From positions 11,746 through 63,591 of the forward strand of contig JAUNVR010000009.1 in NCBI GenBank assembly GCA_030537595.1: a stretch of 51,846 bases of DNA, given 5' to 3'. This stretch comes from Eubacteriales bacterium. GTDB taxonomy: Bacteria > Bacillota > Clostridia > Saccharofermentanales > DTU023. Positions 47,501 to 51,846 of this stretch are shown here, piece after piece (within the stretch, counting starts at the first letter, position 1; each line of letters opens with the position of its first letter). Position numbers and translations under genes: made by a program. Below the pieces are notes generated by a model, which did not search any database, had not been told where the DNA came from, and was given only the letters and a program-made list of their open reading frames with translations.

Positions 47501-47619
47501 CAGAACGGGGAGAGAAGTTGTATGATTCTACATGTCCGGAGTGTAGCTCAACCAGAATGGTTTTAAACGGGACTTGTAAAGTCTGCCTAGACTGTGGAGC
47601 GACCACCGGATGTAGCTAA
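44563..47619 (+). CDS. nrdJ: Adenosylcobalamin-dependent (class II) ribonucleotide reductase
   Basis: A 1018-residue enzyme reducing ribonucleotides to deoxyribonucleotides with a B12 radical, independent of oxygen. Motifs: [21 protein letters not shown] (one redox Cys), [37 protein letters not shown] split around the thiyl-radical Cys, [16 protein letters not shown] and [12 protein letters not shown]. The C-terminus has a Cys cluster ([18 protein letters not shown]) that probably relays reducing power or binds zinc. The frame opens at 44551, but that ATG overlaps GGAGGAG serving the ATG at 44563. A cobalamin adenosyltransferase follows after 25 bp and can make its cofactor. Confidence 0.95.
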   Translation: [1018 protein letters not shown]

Positions 47620-47644
47620 GATTTAGAAATTTGGGGGGTACGAG

Positions 47645-48193
47645 ATGGCTGAGAAAAAGGAAAAAAAGCGTGGCATGATTCATCTTTATGCCGGAGACGG
47701 CAAGGGGAAGACCACAGCAGCTACAGGCCTTACGGTCCGCGCTGCAGGCCGCGACTGGCGAGTGCTTTTTGTACAGTTCCTGAAGAGTGGAAACTCAGCT
47801 GAACTGAAAATCCTGCGCAGTCTACCCACGGTGAAAGTAGTAACAGGCCAAAAGGTCAATAAGTTCAGCTTTCACATGACAGCAGAGGAAAAAGAGACGG
47901 CCCGAAATGAATTTAGAGAGCGGCTAGAAGCAGCCAGGGCAGCAGCAGAGGCTGGGGAAGTTGACCTTTTAGTCCTCGATGAGGCCCTCGGCACAATCCA
48001 AGCCGGACTGCTCGATGAGGATCAGTTATATGAGTTCATGGCTGAAAAGCCGGAGGCCCTAGAATTGGTCATCACCGGCCGTGATCCCTCCCCGCGAATC
48101 ATTGAACTTGCTGACTACTACAGTGAGATCTGTGAACGCAAACACCCTTATAGAAGCTTCGGTTTGAATGCCAGACCCGGCATCGAGTTTTAA
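47645..48193 (+). CDS. cobO: Cob(I)alamin / cobyrinate a,c-diamide adenosyltransferase
   Basis: A 182-residue CobA/CobO/BtuR-type ATP:corrinoid adenosyltransferase, moving the adenosyl group of ATP to cobalt. It has a Lys-rich start, P-loop GDGKGKTT (17-24), LFVQFLKSGNSAEL, VDLLVLDEALGTIQAGLL, and the family close ELVITGRDPSPRIIELADYYSEI divided before ARPGIEF. A GGGGGG run six bases before the ATG acts as ribosome site. It lies 25 bp after nrdJ, so the two are probably co-transcribed. No other B12 synthesis gene is in the window, so salvage is more likely than a de novo role. Confidence 0.92.
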   Translation: MAEKKEKKRGMIHLYAGDGKGKTTAATGLTVRAAGRDWRVLFVQFLKSGNSAELKILRSLPTVKVVTGQKVNKFSFHMTAEEKETARNEFRERLEAARAAAEAGEVDLLVLDEALGTIQAGLLDEDQLYEFMAEKPEALELVITGRDPSPRIIELADYYSEICERKHPYRSFGLNARPGIEF

Positions 48194-48205
48194 TTGGAGG
48201 CTGTA

Positions 48206-50662
48206 GTGAATCCAGAAATTGAAGCTAAGCAACTGAAGCAAAATGTTCTAACCGTATTAATTACGGGGACGAATGGTAAAACCACGATCGCCCACCTGCT
48301 GAAACATATCTTTCGGCAGGCGGGTGTTCCTATTTATTCCAATATCCATTGGGAAGACGACCGGGAGGAGAGAGCTGAGAGCTTTTTCGAAACGGTTGCC
48401 GAATCTCGTAAGCAGGCGGAACCGGCAGTCTTTATCCTCGAAGTAGATGAGGGCGACTTTGCCTACTTTGCCCAGAAACTAAAGCCAGAAATGGCCATAG
48501 TTGCGAACCTCTCGCGTAACCAGCTCTACCTTTACGGCGAGCTAAACGGAATTGTCACCGGCTTAAAAGAAGGCCTGGCGGCAGCCCCAGACTGCGAACT
48601 AATCTGCTGTGCCGACGATCCTTTGGTCGCCGGTTTGGCGAAGGCCGTGGATAAGCCGGAAAGAGTTTTCTACTACGGCTTAGCTGAGCACGAAGCTGGG
48701 CCGAACTACTCAGCAGATGACGAGCATTTCTTTATGGAATCTCCGCACTGCAGCTTTTGCGGTGCGCTTTTAGATTATGACGGACTGTCATTTTCGAATT
48801 ATGGGAATTACAGCTGTCCGGACTGCGATTTTTCACGGCCAAAGCGGGACCTGGAGTTTAAGGAGCTGGGCGGAACTTTCCGTGAAAGCCTCTATTCCTT
48901 CCGCTTTGCCTCAGGCCTCAGCGCTGAGCCGAAAAGTGGAAGCAAGTCAAGCCTGGAAGCGCAAGAGCATGCAGCTGAACTAAGAGCAAAAGGCAGTGCG
49001 CAAGGCCTCGATGAGGAGCTCTCAGCAGGCGCTTCTGAGGACTTTGAGGAGCTAAAAATAGCCCTCCACCTGCCGGCCTTGCTCAATGCCTATAACGCAG
49101 CAGCTGCGGCCTTACTAGCTAGAAGAGTCGGGCTTTCTGCAGGCCAGATCCGCCAGGGCTTAGAGCGCTGCCTGCCACCGCGAGGCCGCTTTGAGCGCTT
49201 TATATATGAGGGGCAGGAGATTTGCCTCCTCCGCGGCGAGAATCCCGAGGCGCTAAACACAACCTTGGCCTGGGCCTTAAACCAGGCAGACTGTGGGGCC
49301 TTGCTTTTAGCCTTAGATGATCCAGAAAAGAATCATGCTGGAGATATTTCCTGGCTCTGGGACGTGCTCTTTGAAAAACTACCCTATACGAAGCTGATCG
49401 GGCTAGCTGGAACGAGAGCCCACGACCTCGCACTGCGCCTACTCTATGCAGGGGTCGAAGCTGAGCGGATTCAACTAATCGCCGGCCAGGGTCAAGGGCA
49501 GGCTTTAGCGGAGCAAAAATTCATCGGAGAACTCGAAGAAGCAGAGCTCAGTGCGGCTGAAATCGAGCTACTATTAAAACTGATGCGAGAAGCAAGTCCC
49601 AAGACGGTCTACTTCTTAGCAGATAAGACAGCTGCGCACAGATTGCGCCCTGAGCTTTTAAAAATAGCGCGCTCCGAGATTGACTTAATTCGTGAAGATT
49701 TAACTTACCAGGAAGCCTACGGCGACGAAAATAAGATTGCCGAACTTTCCTCCTACTATGGTTTCAAGCGGGATTTAGCAAGCCCTAAGCTCAGCGGCAG
49801 GCGCGTCGAAGCAAAGCTTTCCGCCGCCGACAGCATCGGCTTAGACAGCCTGCAGGTCGAGGCCACAAGAGCCAGACCTGAGCTGAAGTACAGCTTGAAT
49901 CTGGCTTACCTCTATCCGCAAGAGCTAAACCTCTATGGAGATCGCGGCAATGTGCTTTGCCTAAAAGAGCGGGCCCGCTACCACGGCATCGATTTAAAAG
50001 TCAGCTGCATCGGGCGCGGTGACCGCTTTGACCCAGAGGCCTATGAAATAGTCTTTATGGGCGGCGGTCAGGATAGTGACCAGGATTCAGTCTACGCAGA
50101 CTTTGTCGAAAAGGCCGCGGACATTCGAGCCGCGGTCGAATCGGGTGTGGTTTTCCTCTGTATCTGTGGCGCCTACCAGCTGATGGGGAAAAACTACATC
50201 ACCGCAGCAGGACGGGAGATTGAGGGACTCGGAATCCTCGACTTGGAAACCCGTGGCCTCGGCCGGAGGATGGTAGGAGACCTAGTCTTTAGACCGCCAG
50301 GAAAGGGCAGGGGCAAGAGTGCAGCTGAGCTACTTTTAGGTTATGAAAACCATGGCGGCGAAACCTTCCTCGGCCCAGCAGCCCGTGCGATGGGGCAGGT
50401 TATTCGCGGCTTTGGCAATAACTCTTGCGATGAGGGCGAAGGCTGCGTTTACAAAAATCTTTTCGGAACCTATGCCCATGGCGCCTTCCTACCACGGAAT
50501 CCAGAAATGGCAGACCATCTTTTAAAGCTGGCCTGGGCCAAAGCCTATCCCGGCCAAAACTTCCCGCCAGCTCAGCTGGAGCTCGATGACAGTATTGCCT
50601 TAACTTGTCGTGCTGAGGTCTTCCGTCGCTTAAAAATTGACTTAGACGAAGAGAGAACTTAA
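48206..50662 (+). CDS. Fused MurT-GatD lipid II isoglutaminyl synthase
   Basis: An 818-residue single-chain version of a normally two-protein enzyme. MurT part: Mur-ligase P-loop GTNGKTT (21-27), VDEGDF, a zinc ribbon with Cys182, Cys185, Cys204 and Cys207, a hydrophilic insert (about 235-285), HLPALLNAYNAAAA, then DUF1727 with NPEALN and HAGDISWLWD (the usual DGRDxSW is altered). A linker of about 60 residues leads to the GatD part (about 565-800): LNLYGDRGNVLCL, FMGGGQDSDQ, nucleophile Cys654 in CGAYQLMG and His758 in FGTYAHG. It would amidate lipid II D-Glu using glutamine. GGAGG five bases before the GTG at 48206 outweighs a TTG at 48194. It lies 12 bp after cobO; a cobyric-acid-synthase-like role is unlikely given the DUF1727. 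Confidence 0.88.
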   Translation: MNPEIEAKQLKQNVLTVLITGTNGKTTIAHLLKHIFRQAGVPIYSNIHWEDDREERAESFFETVAESRKQAEPAVFILEVDEGDFAYFAQKLKPEMAIVANLSRNQLYLYGELNGIVTGLKEGLAAAPDCELICCADDPLVAGLAKAVDKPERVFYYGLAEHEAGPNYSADDEHFFMESPHCSFCGALLDYDGLSFSNYGNYSCPDCDFSRPKRDLEFKELGGTFRESLYSFRFASGLSAEPKSGSKSSLEAQEHAAELRAKGSAQGLDEELSAGASEDFEELKIALHLPALLNAYNAAAAALLARRVGLSAGQIRQGLERCLPPRGRFERFIYEGQEICLLRGENPEALNTTLAWALNQADCGALLLALDDPEKNHAGDISWLWDVLFEKLPYTKLIGLAGTRAHDLALRLLYAGVEAERIQLIAGQGQGQALAEQKFIGELEEAELSAAEIELLLKLMREASPKTVYFLADKTAAHRLRPELLKIARSEIDLIREDLTYQEAYGDENKIAELSSYYGFKRDLASPKLSGRRVEAKLSAADSIGLDSLQVEATRARPELKYSLNLAYLYPQELNLYGDRGNVLCLKERARYHGIDLKVSCIGRGDRFDPEAYEIVFMGGGQDSDQDSVYADFVEKAADIRAAVESGVVFLCICGAYQLMGKNYITAAGREIEGLGILDLETRGLGRRMVGDLVFRPPGKGRGKSAAELLLGYENHGGETFLGPAARAMGQVIRGFGNNSCDEGEGCVYKNLFGTYAHGAFLPRNPEMADHLLKLAWAKAYPGQNFPPAQLELDDSIALTCRAEVFRRLKIDLDEERT

Positions 50663-50736
50663 GTCCTAGCGACTGAGCTAGCTGGCAGCAGCAAGAAAGT
50701 CTAGCTAAAACTTAAAAGCTTTTTACTTAAAGAAAA

Positions 50737-50774
50737 GACTCGGGCCTGGCAATGCCAAGTCCGAGTCATTTTTT
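50737..50774. terminator. Bidirectional terminator after the nrdJ-cobO-murT/gatD operon
   Basis: Stem GACTCGG (50737-50743) with CCGAGTC (50761-50767), extended by inner TGGC/GCCA pairs, then ATTTTTTC on plus. On minus it is followed by TTTTCTTTAAG, so it can serve the convergent gene too. Confidence 0.9.
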
Positions 50775-50808
50775 CTACGGCTAAATTCAGAGCCGAATTA
50801 TTAACTGT

Positions 50809-50825
50809 GCGGGTGATCAACCCGC
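50809..50825 (-). repeat. Short GC hairpin past the right-edge gene
   Basis: GCGGGT-gatca-ACCCGC (50809-50825), 16 bp after the stop of the minus-strand gene, without a T tract. It may add to termination at 50737-50774. Confidence 0.5.
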
Positions 50826-50840
50826 GCCTATTATAGACGA

Positions 50841-51846
50841 TTAGTCAACTGAGATAAAGAACTCAGGAGCCTGGTCAAAAATATGTAGACCCTCGTTTAA
50901 GGCGCGGAGCTTTGCATCATCGTCAGTGGTGACAAAGGCAAAGAGCAACATCAGGTGCTCACCGTGCTGGGCTTCCTCGACAAAGACTGTGCCAAAGGGC
51001 AGGTCGAGAGTAATCTTGCGCACGAGGCGGTCATTTTCCTTGCTGACCCACTGCGGTGCAGAAATCTTTGCCACGATATCTTGGAGCATGCTGACTGCTT
51101 CAGCAGCTTGTTTCGGGTTTTCTAGCATGAACTTGGTGACTTGCTTTTGGACCTCGTCCTGGAGCTCAGCACCTTGTTCCTTAGCCATATCGATACCGTC
51201 TTTGAGCATTTCTTTCTGCTCTTCACTCAGCTCGATAATCCCCTGGCCAGTGTAGAAGGCGTCCTTGGCAGCAGCGCTGTCTGGGAAGCTCAGGTAGAAA
51301 ACACTGTAGAGATTGAGCTCGAGGTGGTTGAGGTAGCGGACGATTAGGTCTAGGGGAATTTGGTCAAAGATTGAACCAAAGTTCAGATCCAAGGGGAAGG
51401 AATCTTCGTCCTGATCTTCCATGATGGAATCGAAGACACCGGACTGTTGCAAGTACTTCAGACCGAGAGCCAGGCTCTGCGGATCATAGTTTGCACCAAA
51501 GATTGCCTGCTTAACTGCGAGGGGCTCGACCTTGGTGATGTCGTAGACCTTAAAGCCGTTCTTTAACATGAAGAGGGCTGCTTCATTGCCGTCCAGGGCT
51601 GGCAGCTTACGTAGACCAGCGGTAATGCTTTCGGCTTCTTCTTCAGAATCTTCAGCATCTTCCTCAGCTTCTTCCTCGTCCTCGTCCTTGGCTTCTTCTT
51701 TAGCATCCTGCTTGGACTCGGCTTCGCTTTCTTCGGCTTCGTCAGCATCTGCTTCAGCTTCGTCTTCGTCTACTTTTTCTGAGCCTGCCTTAGCTTCGTC
51801 AGCATCGTCGGCTTCTTCGGCCTCTTCAGCTTCCTCAGCTTCTTCA
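50841..51846 (-). CDS. Unknown protein with acidic Glu/Asp/Ala-rich segment (partial, N-terminus outside window)
   Basis: An ATG at 51569 gives 242 residues, but the same frame stays open to the window edge for another 92 codons, so the gene is partial and that Met is probably internal. The extra part is mostly Glu, Asp and Ala with a few Lys and Ser (about 70 residues), then ESITAGLRKLPALDGNEAALF leads into a folded region. That region has LKNGFKVYDITKVEPLAV, a helix-rich middle (about QKEMLKDGIDMAKEQGAEL) and a beta-rich end (RKITLDLPFGTVFVEE). I do not recognise the family. The acidic stretch may be a linker from a signal peptide or lipoprotein anchor, which cannot be seen here. Confidence 0.75.
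   Translation of the reverse strand, partial: EEAEEAEEAEEADDADEAKAGSEKVDEDEAEADADEAEESEAESKQDAKEEAKDEDEEEAEEDAEDSEEEAESITAGLRKLPALDGNEAALFMLKNGFKVYDITKVEPLAVKQAIFGANYDPQSLALGLKYLQQSGVFDSIMEDQDEDSFPLDLNFGSIFDQIPLDLIVRYLNHLELNLYSVFYLSFPDSAAAKDAFYTGQGIIELSEEQKEMLKDGIDMAKEQGAELQDEVQKQVTKFMLENPKQAAEAVSMLQDIVAKISAPQWVSKENDRLVRKITLDLPFGTVFVEEAQHGEHLMLLFAFVTTDDDAKLRALNEGLHIFDQAPEFFISVD

Noticed and set aside
48206..50662. CobB/CobQ-like cobyrinate amidation enzyme, suggested by the cobO neighbour
   Set aside because: The Mur-ligase P-loop, zinc ribbon and DUF1727 identify MurT, and the amidotransferase half matches GatD.

Overview
The window looks like the chromosomal replication-origin region of a Gram-positive, probably anaerobic Clostridia-like Firmicute. 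Evidence: the order dnaA-dnaN-recF-remB-gyrB, strong GGAGG-type ribosome binding sites, AddAB instead of RecBCD, MurT/GatD peptidoglycan amidation genes, a class I fructose-bisphosphate aldolase of the staphylococcal/clostridial type, and a B12-dependent ribonucleotide reductase. I cannot name the species. No rRNA, tRNA, CRISPR array, insertion sequence or prophage was recognised.

Layout. 1-417: 3' end of a stand-alone MurT. 522-3805 (minus): split N-acetylglucosamine PTS and deacetylase (nagE, nagA, crr). 4015-6051 (minus): an orphan urocanate hydratase. 6428-7315 (plus): class I aldolase. 7393-7915: AT-rich, DnaA-box-like sequence, the best oriC candidate, with a second box-bearing gap between dnaA and dnaN. 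7916-14672 (plus): dnaA, dnaN, recF, remB, gyrB. 14784-17167 (plus): parA and parB with two perfect parS sites, one inside parA. gyrA and rpmH are not next to this cluster. 17.2-17.5 kb and the parA-parB gap hold decayed tandem repeats and strong inverted repeats.

17529-29746 is a minus-strand block, head-on to replication if the origin is where I place it: cardiolipin synthase, nadE-mutM, a NatAB-like ABC exporter, enolase, and an iron-type ABC importer (fbpC, fbpB, fbpA). 30013-31596 (plus) is a DUF438/hemerythrin-like/PAS/DUF1858 sensor-like protein. 31695-36440 (minus) holds a heterodimeric ABC exporter and a YihY-family membrane protein. 36597-44380 (plus) is addB-addA. 44563-50662 (plus) is nrdJ, then a cobalamin adenosyltransferase that can supply its cofactor, then a MurT-GatD fusion protein. 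The right edge (minus) is a partial unknown protein with a long Glu/Asp/Ala-rich segment.

Most notable: the single-chain MurT-GatD fusion coexisting with a second MurT; a NadE whose N-terminal glutaminase domain seems to have lost its catalytic residues and which carries a Gly/Ser insertion built on a 30-bp DNA repeat; a GyrB with an acidic N-terminal extension of about 70 residues; and repeat arrays around parAB/parS. Several starts were moved downstream of the longest possible ORF because a clear ribosome binding site dictates them. I did not find a convincing wholly new multi-gene system.
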